Assembly: GCA_041401985.1 (NCBI GenBank) | Contig: JAWKTE010000014.1 | Span: 1 to 64,000 of the forward strand | DNA from: JACKHA01 sp041401985 | GTDB lineage: Bacteria; Planctomycetota; Phycisphaerae; Phycisphaerales; UBA1924 | Reading direction: 5' to 3' | Length of the DNA stretch: 64,000 nt | Part shown: one piece after another, positions 55,920 through 64,000 of the stretch | Numbering within the stretch: the first letter of the stretch is position 1 | Layout of the letters: each line of letters starts with the position of its first letter | Translations under genes and position numbers: made by a program | The notes under the pieces: generated by a model | Seen by the model: the letters and a program-made list of their open reading frames with translations, nothing else | What the model was told of the DNA's origin: nothing | Database searches by the model: none

Positions 55920-56111
55920 TTCCGATTCTCGCATCGAAACGCCACGAGCCCGGGGTTCCCAAAGGCCTCCGAGTCAGGCTTCCGGGATGACTCCGCCCGC
56001 TCGCGGCCTCCGCGGGGCGACGCGGGGCGGTCGCTTCTGGTCGGTGGCACTCGGCCGGACGAGCGGAACCCTGCGGGAATCACCCGACGCCCGGACCAAC
56101 GCCCCAAGCAC

Positions 56112-59100
56112 TTAGAACGCCGCACGCAACCGCACCGCCGGGCTCGAACCCCGGACCTCCGGTCGGTAGTACTCCGCGGCGGTCGCCCCGGGCACCGTGA
56201 CCTCCACGGGCGTCGTCGCGCGGATGCGGTACTCGATCTCAAGATCGCCCGACGCGCGCAGTTCTCGCAGGTAGACGACGACACTGCGGGGCGACACCTC
56301 GTACTTCTCGATGCGCCCCTCGGACCGCATCGCATCGAACGCCGCCGCGTCCACCTCGAATCCCGCGGGGATAGGGAGGTCCAGCACCACCATCGGGAGG
56401 GCGACCCGCGACGTGCTCCGAACGGACGCGGTGACGCGCATCCACTCGCCGACCCGCGCGCCGGCCGATCCATAGGACACGGCGATCGCCAGCGGGCCTG
56501 TCTCCGCCGGCGCGTCGCCTCGCACCTCGTTGTGCCGGAGCACGAGCTGATAGGCCGTCCTCGCGTCGGTCTCGTCCACCAGGCGCAGGCTCCGTGCCGC
56601 GGCGGCGCGGCCCGTGAGATCGAGCATCCGCACGACCTCGGCCTGGTCGGGCTCGATGACGACGCGGTCGATCGGCTCCCCGTCGACCCGGATCGCGATC
56701 TCGCGGAGCGCCGCGGGGCCCGGCCGCTCGGCCGCGAGCACCATCGCTTTGAGCGCCAGCACCGTCGCCTGCGTGGTTCCCCACGACCCATACGCGTCGC
56801 GCCGATTGGCCAGCCACGCGAGCGCACCGGAAGCCTCGGCCGGCGCCTCGCCTGATTCCAGCAGTGCGATCGCAGCCATGGCCGTCGCCTCGACGTCCCC
56901 GGACGCACCCGCGCCGTAAAACACCGTTCGCGCGCCCTCGGACCGGACCCACCACGCGCGTTCGCCGTCGCGTCGGACAAGTGCCACAAGCCTGCGCAGA
57001 TACGGCGAGGCGGCCTCGGGTCCGCTCGCCGCACGCAGCGCCAGGGCCACGAGGGCGACCGTGTACGGATCGTCCAGGGCGTCGGGCGAGGTCTGCTCGA
57101 GGTAAGCCGCCGCGCGCCGGGCCTCGTCCGATGACGCCCGATCGCCCCGGAACGCCGCCCACGCGATGTACGCCGTCGTGGTGATCCTCTCGTCGCCCCG
57201 CTTGGTGGGGTCGTCGTGCAGCGCGTGCGACTCGGGCGTCCACGAACCGTCGGCGTTCTGCTGGCGCAGGAGCCATCGCCTCGTACGCTCGATGAGGTCC
57301 GGATCCACGTCGCGCACGCGGGCCATGTCCTCGAACTCCATCAGGCCGTACGCCGTGAGCGTCCGATTGGCGGGCGCGCGTCCGAACCAGTCGAACCCGC
57401 CGCCGGCGACCTCGAACGTCAGGAGCCGCTGGTACCCGAGGTGGATGTACTGCAATGCCGTGGCCTCGATCTCCGGCGCCGTCATGTCCATACCGCGCAG
57501 ATAGTCGAGCGCGAGCAGGTTCGGGTACGTCGTCGAACTCGTCTGCTCGAAGCAGCCGTAGGGACGCCGGAAGACCCCCTCGAGCCCCTCCAGGAACTGG
57601 GCCAGTGCCGAGGGGTAGATCTTCAGGATCACCTGCTCGCTGTCGCTGACCGCGCCATCGGGGAACCCGATCGGCAGCGTCGCAGGCGCGCGGAGCACGC
57701 CGCTCGAAACCCGCTCGATCGTGCGGCCCTCGGGCACGACGCGGATGGTGCGCCGGATCGCGTCGGCGGCCTCCCGCCCCTCCGCGTCCCGCCCCCGAGC
57801 GTGGACCTCGAGCCGCACCTCGCCAACACCAGCCGCGCGGAGCCGCAGGATGGCCCGCCGGACCTCGCCCGGCTCGAGCGTGAGCGCCTGGTCCGCGCCG
57901 CCAAGGAACTCCAGCGCGGGCACGGCCGGGGCCGACAACGCGACCGACTGCGGCGAGTCGAGGTAGTTGTACACGACGATCGGCATGTCGTAGACATCGC
58001 CGCGCGTCAGCACCACCGGTGCATCGACATCGACGAAGAACGGCTGGAACACCACGAGGTCGCCCGAGACGGTGCCCAGGCGGCCGTCGGTCGTGATGGC
58101 CCCGCCGGTGATGGTCCAGTTAGTGATCGAGTCCGCCAGCGCGACGTCGATCGTCGCCCGCCCCTGATCGTCCGTGACGATCTGCGGCCGCCACAGCAGC
58201 GTCTCGGGGAACCACTCCCGGACGCGGGCGGGCGTGCCGATGCCGGCCGACGGCGACCGGTCCAGGAGGCCGTCCTCGCGGGCCATCTCGATGGCCTGCC
58301 CGAACTGCCGCATGTCCGACATCGCGACGGCGTTCCGGGCCGCGCTCCGGGCCTTGCCGAGCGACGGCAGGAGGACGCCGATGATCACCACGATCACGAC
58401 GCACACCACCACCAACTCCACGAGGCAGCCCGGCCCCCGCGACCGAAGGCCGAGCGCGACCATCGCGACGAAACCGACGATGGCCCCCACCACGATCCCG
58501 CCCGTGGTCAGCGCTTGCACGGTCCGCCGCCAGGCCCGCCGCTGGGACTCGACCTCCCGCAGTTTCCCGCTGTAGGTCTCCGCCCGCAGGCTGTAGCCCG
58601 CGCCATCGCCGGTCAGCAGTGCGACCGTCTCGGCGTCGAACATCTGTTCCAGCGACCCCGTCGGCGTGAGTTCGAGACTCGACTCAAGCCGATCGATGAA
58701 CCCCTCATCGATGAAACCTTCTTCGATCAGCGCGGCCAGCACCTGGTCACGCTCGGTCGGCATCGCGTCCGTTGACAGGGCGCCGATGCCCCGCCCCGAG
58801 ACGCCCACGCTGGTCCGCACATCGAACGGGTCCCACGGGTACACCGCATAGATCGGCTCGAGCAACGCCTCGTCGAGCGCCGTGAAGCGAGACTCAAGCC
58901 GACCCCCGCCCGCCACTCCAAGCACGGCCTCGTCGATGATCGCAAGGCTCACCGCCCCCGGCGCCGGTCGCCCCTCCCGGTCGGTCACGGCAAGGCTCAG
59001 GTGCGCCGTGCCGCCGGGGCGGTGGCTTGTTCCCCCCGTGTCGATCGCCACGCGGAGCGCGGGGGCCGGGCGAACCACGATGGTCCGCTCCTGCCGCACC

Positions 59101-60935
59101 ATCCGACCGTTGCGATCGAACCGGTACGCCACGACGCGGCACGCGCCGGAGAGGTCGATCGGCAGGTCCAGGTCGAGCGTGCCCACACCGTCGACCGGCA
59201 TCGACTCGGTCAGAATGGTCTGCTGGCCCCGCAGCAGGTCCACGAACACGGGTTCGCGGCCGCTCCCGAACACCGTGATTCGGGCCGTGGAGCCGGCGTC
59301 GTACGCCGCGGCGTCGGTGCGAAGGATGAACGCCCCATCCCGCCCGCCAACCGGGAGCGTCACACGCTGGTTCACGCTCTCGCCCAGCCCGCTGACCGCC
59401 CGAACCGCCAGCACGACCTCTCCGTCCCCGCCCGACCGACCCGCCCGGCGCTGCATCGCCGTCGCGGGCAGCACGAACGAACCGATCCCGAGTTCGCCGG
59501 TCTGCAGGTCCTGCGACAGCCCCTCCACCGAGACCCGGGCGTCCACCGGCCGACCGTCCGGCGAGGTCACGAACACGAACACCTCGTTTTCCAGACCGCG
59601 GACCAGCCGCCCGGACTCGGGGACAACCGTGATGCGCATCGGCACCCTCGACACCACGGCCCGCAGACGCCGCTCGACGCGCTGGCCGGCCGAATCGATC
59701 GCGGTCAGCGCGATCTCGAGCGTGCCGTCCGTCTCGTTCGAGGTGCCGCCGACCATCGAGTCCGGCACCCGGATCAGGAACTCGCCCCGCCCGGTGTCGT
59801 CCAGTCGGATCGACTGCACCAACACCTGCACGGCCCCGGCCTGCCCCGCCGGCGTGGCTCGGACCTCGACATCGCCGCCGGCGACGGGCGCGCCGAAGTA
59901 GTACGCCGCGTCCACGGTGCCCCGGATCATCTCGCCCGGCGCGTAGTACGCCCGATCGATGCCCGCCTCCAAACGGAACTTCGGCAGCGTGTAACGGCGC
60001 ACCTCGACCGCCTGCGTCGATTCGGTCGCCCCCACCCTGGCGCGGACGGTGTACGCACCCTCGACCAGCAGGTCCGCCAGCGGGCAGTCGGCCGCGGCGA
60101 TGCCGAACTCGCTCGTGACCGTCCGCTCACGGAACACCAGGTTGCCCTTGGCGTCGGCGACCTCGAACGTCACGCCCTCGCCCCCGACCGGGCGCCCCGA
60201 GCCGCTCCGCAGCGCGAACACCCTCATCCGGATCATCTGCCCGGGCTGGTAGACCGGTTTGTCGGTCCCCAGGATCACCCGCCACGCTCGCTGAAGTTCG
60301 ACGCTTCGGGTGATCGTCTCGACGCCCGATCGCGTCCGGGCCGAGACCCGCAGCTCGTACTCCCCGTCGCCCCAGTCGGGCAGATCGAATCGCGGCGAGC
60401 CGCTCCCCGTGGCGTCGGTCTCGAACTCGGCCAATCGCACCGTCTCGTCCGTCCGGGGATCTCGAAGCGAGACCGACACCATCGAACGCCCCACACCCTG
60501 GCCGTCGCGGTGGTCGGTCAACCGAATCCGCAGCGATGCGCCGCTCCCCGCCGCCAGCGTCCGCTGCCCCATGATGCTCAGGTCGTACGGCGTCGGGGCC
60601 AGCGTCCGGAAGTACTGCCCCAGCCCCAGGAAGAGCACGACCGACGCCGCCAACGCCGTGATCGCGCCGATCGTCCACGCCCTCCGACGCCGATGACGGC
60701 GCGGCCCCTCGACCGCGACGCGGCGCAGCGTCGCTTCAACAAGCCGGTCGTCCGGCTCGCTGGCGGGGACGCCCAGCAGCAACGCACGCCGCCGGAGCGC
60801 CTCGGCGTGGGCCGCGGCCCAGACGCCGCTCTCGGCGATCCGACGGGCGACCACGGCCCGCTCCTCCGGCGGGAGCAGGTCGTGCACGTAGTCGTCGATC
60901 GTGCCGAAGATGTCATCCTCGCGCGGCGTGGTCAT
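56112..60935 (-). CDS. Membrane-anchored alpha-2-macroglobulin with thioester and N-terminal anti-sigma-like segment, 1607 aa
   Basis: AGGAG precedes the ATG at 60935, and the gene overlaps the upstream ECF sigma gene by 23 bases. Residues 1-85 are a cytoplasmic helical region like anti-sigma domains (IDDYVHDLLPPEERAVVARR). A transmembrane helix is at about 88-109. MG-type beta domains follow (TDKPVYQPGQMIRMRVF, about 215-230). At about 811-856 are two more hydrophobic helices, the second reading GCLVELVVVCVVIVVIIGVL then LPSLGKARSAARN, which resembles a prepilin/pseudopilin N-terminus. The alpha-2-macroglobulin domain proper begins WFPETLLWRPQIV. The thioester motif YGCFEQT (Cys about 1128, Gln about 1131) is intact, followed by the alpha-toroid (complement-like) domain and receptor-binding-like end. 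It is predicted to trap proteases outside the membrane while contacting a sigma factor inside. Confidence 0.92.
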   Translation of the reverse strand: MTTPREDDIFGTIDDYVHDLLPPEERAVVARRIAESGVWAAAHAEALRRRALLLGVPASEPDDRLVEATLRRVAVEGPRRHRRRRAWTIGAITALAASVVLFLGLGQYFRTLAPTPYDLSIMGQRTLAAGSGASLRIRLTDHRDGQGVGRSMVSVSLRDPRTDETVRLAEFETDATGSGSPRFDLPDWGDGEYELRVSARTRSGVETITRSVELQRAWRVILGTDKPVYQPGQMIRMRVFALRSGSGRPVGGEGVTFEVADAKGNLVFRERTVTSEFGIAAADCPLADLLVEGAYTVRARVGATESTQAVEVRRYTLPKFRLEAGIDRAYYAPGEMIRGTVDAAYYFGAPVAGGDVEVRATPAGQAGAVQVLVQSIRLDDTGRGEFLIRVPDSMVGGTSNETDGTLEIALTAIDSAGQRVERRLRAVVSRVPMRITVVPESGRLVRGLENEVFVFVTSPDGRPVDARVSVEGLSQDLQTGELGIGSFVLPATAMQRRAGRSGGDGEVVLAVRAVSGLGESVNQRVTLPVGGRDGAFILRTDAAAYDAGSTARITVFGSGREPVFVDLLRGQQTILTESMPVDGVGTLDLDLPIDLSGACRVVAYRFDRNGRMVRQERTIVVRPAPALRVAIDTGGTSHRPGGTAHLSLAVTDREGRPAPGAVSLAIIDEAVLGVAGGGRLESRFTALDEALLEPIYAVYPWDPFDVRTSVGVSGRGIGALSTDAMPTERDQVLAALIEEGFIDEGFIDRLESSLELTPTGSLEQMFDAETVALLTGDGAGYSLRAETYSGKLREVESQRRAWRRTVQALTTGGIVVGAIVGFVAMVALGLRSRGPGCLVELVVVCVVIVVIIGVLLPSLGKARSAARNAVAMSDMRQFGQAIEMAREDGLLDRSPSAGIGTPARVREWFPETLLWRPQIVTDDQGRATIDVALADSITNWTITGGAITTDGRLGTVSGDLVVFQPFFVDVDAPVVLTRGDVYDMPIVVYNYLDSPQSVALSAPAVPALEFLGGADQALTLEPGEVRRAILRLRAAGVGEVRLEVHARGRDAEGREAADAIRRTIRVVPEGRTIERVSSGVLRAPATLPIGFPDGAVSDSEQVILKIYPSALAQFLEGLEGVFRRPYGCFEQTSSTTYPNLLALDYLRGMDMTAPEIEATALQYIHLGYQRLLTFEVAGGGFDWFGRAPANRTLTAYGLMEFEDMARVRDVDPDLIERTRRWLLRQQNADGSWTPESHALHDDPTKRGDERITTTAYIAWAAFRGDRASSDEARRAAAYLEQTSPDALDDPYTVALVALALRAASGPEAASPYLRRLVALVRRDGERAWWVRSEGARTVFYGAGASGDVEATAMAAIALLESGEAPAEASGALAWLANRRDAYGSWGTTQATVLALKAMVLAAERPGPAALREIAIRVDGEPIDRVVIEPDQAEVVRMLDLTGRAAAARSLRLVDETDARTAYQLVLRHNEVRGDAPAETGPLAIAVSYGSAGARVGEWMRVTASVRSTSRVALPMVVLDLPIPAGFEVDAAAFDAMRSEGRIEKYEVSPRSVVVYLRELRASGDLEIEYRIRATTPVEVTVPGATAAEYYRPEVRGSSPAVRLRAAF

Positions 60936-61503
60936 GGGTTCGCTCCTGCCCGGTGCTGTCATTGACCCAGGGCTCCAGCCGCTTGCGCAGCGAGCGAAGG
61001 GCCAGGCTCATGTTCGAACGCGCGGTCGACTCGGTGACACCCAGGATGTCCGCGATCTCCCCGTACCCGAGCGTCGCGTACAGGCGAAGCACGACGATCT
61101 CCCGCTGCATCGGCGGGAGGTCGCGGATCGCGGCATCCGCCGCCGAGAGTGCCTCGCTTCGGACCACACCGGCTTCGGGCGCCGCCGCCGGCCCAGCCCG
61201 TAGATGCAGATCGCCGGCGGGGGCGGGCCGCGCCCTGCGGCGCGACCGATCCGCACACCGGTTGGCCGCGACGCGGTACGCCCACGGCCTGAACTTCCTC
61301 GTGGCGTCGAAGCCCGCTCGCTTCAGCCAGATCGCAAGCCACACCTCCTGGAACACGTCCTCCGCCTCGCCCCGATCCCCCAGCAGCCGCGTGAGAAACG
61401 TCAGGAACGGCGTCGAATAGCGTCGGATCAGGATCTCGAAGGCGCCGCGATCATCACGACGAACGCGGACCATCAGGGCTTCATCGTCCGGGACCTGGGA
61501 CAT
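60913..61503 (-). CDS. ECF-type RNA polymerase sigma factor, 196 aa
   Basis: Region 2 is at about 15-80 (RGAFEILIRRYSTPFLTFLT, DVFQEVWLAIWLKRAGFD). Region 4 is at about 130-185 (LPPMQREIVVLRLYATLGYG, EIADILGVTESTARSNMSLA), ending KRLEPWVNDSTGQERTHDHA. The start at 61503 (MSQVPDDEALMVRVRRDDRG) fits the family; the open frame upstream to 61761 is not conserved-looking. Its end overlaps the start of the alpha-2-macroglobulin gene, which has an anti-sigma-like N-terminus; the two are almost certainly co-expressed. Confidence 0.9.
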   Translation of the reverse strand: MSQVPDDEALMVRVRRDDRGAFEILIRRYSTPFLTFLTRLLGDRGEAEDVFQEVWLAIWLKRAGFDATRKFRPWAYRVAANRCADRSRRRARPAPAGDLHLRAGPAAAPEAGVVRSEALSAADAAIRDLPPMQREIVVLRLYATLGYGEIADILGVTESTARSNMSLALRSLRKRLEPWVNDSTGQERTHDHAARG

Positions 61504-61790
61504 GCGGGTCTCCGCCGCTCCATACGCGGGCCGCGGCCCGCGCGCTGAACGAACCACGCGGAAATCTGCGGGACCGCGAGGGAGGCCGCGGGCATCGTGG
61601 TCGGACACCGGCGCGATCCGGAACGGGCGCCAGTCCGCGAAGTCCGCATGCGCTGCGAATGCCCCGGGCACGCCACGCCGCCCTCGGTCGCGGCCGCTCC
61701 CAGCCCACACGAACAAAGCACCGGTCGAGCCCTGCGGCCCGACCGGTGCGGAGTCCTTCACGATCTGTCTGTGACCCGACTCACCGCGGC
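61504..61790. other. Intergenic region upstream of the ECF sigma factor
   Basis: 287 bases, GC-rich, with no recognisable gene, strong hairpin or clear promoter. It should contain the sigma gene promoter reading leftward. Confidence 0.4.
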
Positions 61791-63623
61791 TCAGCAGCCG
61801 GCGGAGAACTGGCTCAGGTAGTAGAAGAAGTCGTCGTTGGTCACCACGCCGTTGGGCGTGCCGTAGCCGGGCATGCCGGGAACCGCACCCGTGGTCATGT
61901 CGGCCACCGAGAGGTTGCCGGCGGCGAACTGGGACAGGAAGTAGAAGAAGTCATCGTTGTTCAGCGTTCCGTTTGGGATGCCGTAGCCCGCCTGGCCCGA
62001 GACCGCGCCGGTGGTCAGATCGGCCTTGCACTGCATGCGGATGTTCAGGTTGAACTCGCCGGAGGCGTTGTTGAACCCGGAGACGCGGACCAGGTACTGC
62101 GTGCCCTGGACCACGCCCATGGTCACGCGTGAGTCGCGGATGCCGACCGCCATGTCGTCGTTGCACACCAGGCTGGTGCCGGGAAAGCCCGGCTCGTGGA
62201 TCGACACAACGGTGTCGTAGGACGAGCCGATGGTGTCGACCGACACAGTGCCGCTGGTCGGCGCGGTGAAGATGTACCACACGTCGGGCGAGTTGGCCGA
62301 GGAGCCGCAGGACGCGCTGCCGTTGCTGGTCGCGCCGCTGGTGCAGCCCGTGTACGAGCCGGGCAGGTCGAGCGTCGGGGCGTTCCACCACTGGTTCGCG
62401 CCATTGGACGCCGGGACAACGATCGCCTGCACGGCCCCGGAGTTGGTCGGGAACCCGGTCAGCGACTTGGTGTTGTCGCCGGTCACGATCGTGCTGCCCA
62501 GGGCCGCCACGTCGGTGGCGTAGCCGAACGTTCCGGCGTAGACACCCTCGAACTTGAACTGGCCGTCGGCGCCACGCCGCATGTAGTACGTCTTGGGCCC
62601 GTTGGAAGCCGTCGCGCCGATCGCCAGCACGTCGCCGGAGATCGCCACCGACGTGCCGAAGTCGTTGGCGTAGTCGAAGTCCGGGCACGGGATCCGCTGG
62701 ACGTACTCGTACAGGTTGTTCACCCGGTTGTAGATGTAGACCGTGCCCACGTTCTGCTGGCTCGCGGTGTCGGCCATCGGCGCGCCGACGACGATCGTGT
62801 CGCCGTCGATCGCCACCGCGGCACCGAAGTGCTCGCTCGAGTGGACCAGTTCCGGATCGACCAGCGTCTGCGAGAGGTTCCAGCCCAAACCCTGCCGCAC
62901 GATGAACACCGCGCCCGAGTCGATCTGGCCCGACGAGTCGCGCCGCGGCGCCCCCACGACCGCGACGCTGCCGCTGATGTCCACCGCCGAGCCGATCTCG
63001 GCCGTGTCGTTGTTGAACAGGGTCATCGCCCCGCCCGGCGTCCAGACGCCGTTGATGTCGGTGAAGAAGTACACGGCGCCGGAGTTCGGGCCGGTCGTGT
63101 CGTCGCCGGGCGCCCCGACCAGCGCTGTCACGCCGTCGATCGCGACCGCCTCGCCGAACCGGTCGCTCGGGTCGAGCCCGCCCGGGGTCAGGGTGGCCTG
63201 CTGCGTCCAGATGCCCGAGGACTGGCGGAACACCGTCGCCCCGCCCTCCAGACCGTTCGAGTCGCGGTGCCCGACCAGCAGGTACTTGTCGGTCACATCC
63301 ACGGACCAGCCCGCCTGCGTGCCCGCGCCCGCGGTGCTGGGGATCGCCTGGAACACCTGGATGAACGCGGGGCCGACACGGGCGTAGATATACGCGCACC
63401 CGGCGTTGCCCCCCTTGGCGTTGTCCTGGTTCGGGGCCCCCACGGCCATCCACTGCGTGCTGAGGGCGACAGACTGGCCGAACGCGTCGGCAGACGCCGC
63501 GTCGTTGGCGTGCACCCAGCGCGAGTCGCACTGGGCCTGGGCCGACCCGGCGGCCATCGCCAGGCCCAGGGCCGACAGAACAAGGCCGGTACGGGAAGAA
63601 CGGTTCGACAGCGCACGGTCCAT
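61791..63623 (-). CDS. Secreted FG-GAP repeat protein with C-terminal dockerin-like repeats ending Gly-Cys, 610 aa
   Basis: AAGGAG precedes the ATG at 63623. The signal peptide is LVLSALGLAMAAGSAQAQ (about 14-31). The body (about 35-390) is a beta-propeller of FG-GAP-like repeats, each with FG-x-x-V-A-I/L...GAP or similar (DRFGEAVAIDGVTALVGAPG, EHFGAAVAIDGDTIVVGAPM). A second module (about 400-535) has SPDVWYIFTAPTSGTVSVDT, a pre-peptidase C-terminal-like beta fold. The C-terminus carries two dockerin-type repeats (DLTTGAVSGQAGYGIPNGTL, NNDDFFYFL; ending QFSAGC), as in the 16871 gene. Probably attached to the cell surface or an extracellular assembly. Confidence 0.87.
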   Translation of the reverse strand: MDRALSNRSSRTGLVLSALGLAMAAGSAQAQCDSRWVHANDAASADAFGQSVALSTQWMAVGAPNQDNAKGGNAGCAYIYARVGPAFIQVFQAIPSTAGAGTQAGWSVDVTDKYLLVGHRDSNGLEGGATVFRQSSGIWTQQATLTPGGLDPSDRFGEAVAIDGVTALVGAPGDDTTGPNSGAVYFFTDINGVWTPGGAMTLFNNDTAEIGSAVDISGSVAVVGAPRRDSSGQIDSGAVFIVRQGLGWNLSQTLVDPELVHSSEHFGAAVAIDGDTIVVGAPMADTASQQNVGTVYIYNRVNNLYEYVQRIPCPDFDYANDFGTSVAISGDVLAIGATASNGPKTYYMRRGADGQFKFEGVYAGTFGYATDVAALGSTIVTGDNTKSLTGFPTNSGAVQAIVVPASNGANQWWNAPTLDLPGSYTGCTSGATSNGSASCGSSANSPDVWYIFTAPTSGTVSVDTIGSSYDTVVSIHEPGFPGTSLVCNDDMAVGIRDSRVTMGVVQGTQYLVRVSGFNNASGEFNLNIRMQCKADLTTGAVSGQAGYGIPNGTLNNDDFFYFLSQFAAGNLSVADMTTGAVPGMPGYGTPNGVVTNDDFFYYLSQFSAGC

Positions 63624-63892
63624 GGGAACGCTCCTTGAGTCAGAGACTTGGCTGGATCGGGGCAAGCCGCCCCGTGGCATCCCGGGGGCCGCTCGCGGCG
63701 GCGTGTGTCCCGGCACCAGACAAACGAAGAAGAGGGCGGCGGGCCTTGGTCGATGATGGCCCGCCCGGCCGACCCGCTCCGCCACACCCCGTTCGGACGG
63801 AATCCGTGCGGCTTCCCGAGGCCGCGGAATCTCGAACGGGGCCGCCCCGATCCGCCTTACACTTGCCCTCGGCTCCACAGGAGCGATTCCGA

Positions 63893-64000
63893 ATGGCGCT
63901 CACGGCACGGGACGTCACAACCCTGGTCGACATGACCCGCGCCGGGGATTCCAGCGCCGGTCGCCGCCTCATGGAAGCCGTCTACGACGAACTCCGAGGC
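63893..64000 (+). CDS. N-terminus of an ECF-type sigma factor (partial)
   Basis: The ATG at 63893 has AGGAG about 10 bases upstream. The 36 residues to the window edge (MALTARDVTTLVDMTRAGDS, then SAGRRLMEAVYDELRG) match the opening of planctomycete ECF sigma factors, in which DVT-x-LL-x-x-x-x-x-GD is followed by VYDELR. It is truncated by the window end; divergent from the FG-GAP gene. Confidence 0.7.
   Translation, partial: MALTARDVTTLVDMTRAGDSSAGRRLMEAVYDELRG

Noticed and set aside
55633..55962. Upstream extension of the zinc-ribbon membrane protein (MGTPGSWRF..., GDTGLEPVTS)
   Set aside because: This part is antisense to tRNA-Val. The GDTGLEPVTS-type peptide is a familiar artefact of reading a tRNA gene in reverse.
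61504..61761. N-terminal extension of the ECF sigma factor next to the A2M gene
   Set aside because: The 86 extra residues have no sigma-factor similarity and begin upstream in non-coding-looking sequence. ATG 61503 fits the family start.

Overview
This window is high-GC bacterial chromosome (roughly 70% GC by eye). It most likely comes from a planctomycete of the Phycisphaerae/Phycisphaerales type. The main clues are two secreted proteins ending in tandem dockerin-like repeats that finish in a Gly-Cys terminus (16871-18985 and 61791-63623), a PEP-CTERM protein, a HAF-repeat exported protein, several ECF sigma/anti-sigma pairs and an LpxC gene for lipid A synthesis. No species can be named from the sequence alone.

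Layout. 0.7-11.3 kb is housekeeping: an unknown conserved protein coupled to a SHOCT-type membrane protein, ClpX, a ParA ATPase fused to a glycogen-binding (CBM48/AMPK-type) domain followed by a 588-aa unknown, RsfS, AroB and LpxC. These are separated by islands of REP-like hairpins, one carrying the C-terminal stub of a REP-associated tyrosine transposase. 11.7-20 kb holds signal peptidase I, a K+-channel/TrkA protein with an odd filter, a PEP-CTERM protein, a secreted GH13 amylase, a large dockerin-bearing secreted protein and a small cysteine-containing secreted protein. 20-25.9 kb is a phage-like island: large terminase, small ORF, a COG2401-like ABC ATPase-GNAT fusion (frameshifted), an HTH protein and a divergent LexA-like autocleaving repressor. 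No capsid, portal or tail genes are present. An IS4-type element (26.0-27.5 kb) follows, inserted in the loop of a small hairpin repeat with a 4-bp target duplication.

27.7-43 kb carries an AhpD-like protein, a sulfotransferase, a DegT aminotransferase, ArgH, ClpS, CarB with three in-frame repeat insertions, an ECF sigma/anti-sigma operon plus secreted protein, YggU, a glycosyltransferase, a HAF-repeat protein and a HhH-GPD DNA glycosylase. 43.6-50.3 kb is an AddAB-like helicase-nuclease pair. 50.6-54.8 kb is a signalling cluster (HTH-receiver, HDOD-histidine kinase, degenerate receiver-GAF). 54.8-56 kb has a zinc-ribbon membrane protein and tRNA-Val(GAC). 56-61.5 kb is an ECF sigma factor overlapping a 1607-aa membrane-anchored alpha-2-macroglobulin with an intact thioester. 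The window ends with an FG-GAP/dockerin protein and the start of another ECF sigma factor.

The most striking overall property is a dense set of at least seven unrelated short repeat families, most arranged as inverted pairs. They sit between genes, form stop codons and apparent terminators, and in several places lie in frame inside conserved genes (carB, terminase, ABC-GNAT, the LexA-like repressor, the tails of argH and the glycosyltransferase). Together with the sigma-linked alpha-2-macroglobulin and the ParA-CBM48 fusion, these are the best candidates for undescribed biology here. All functional calls come from reading motifs by eye; no database search was run.
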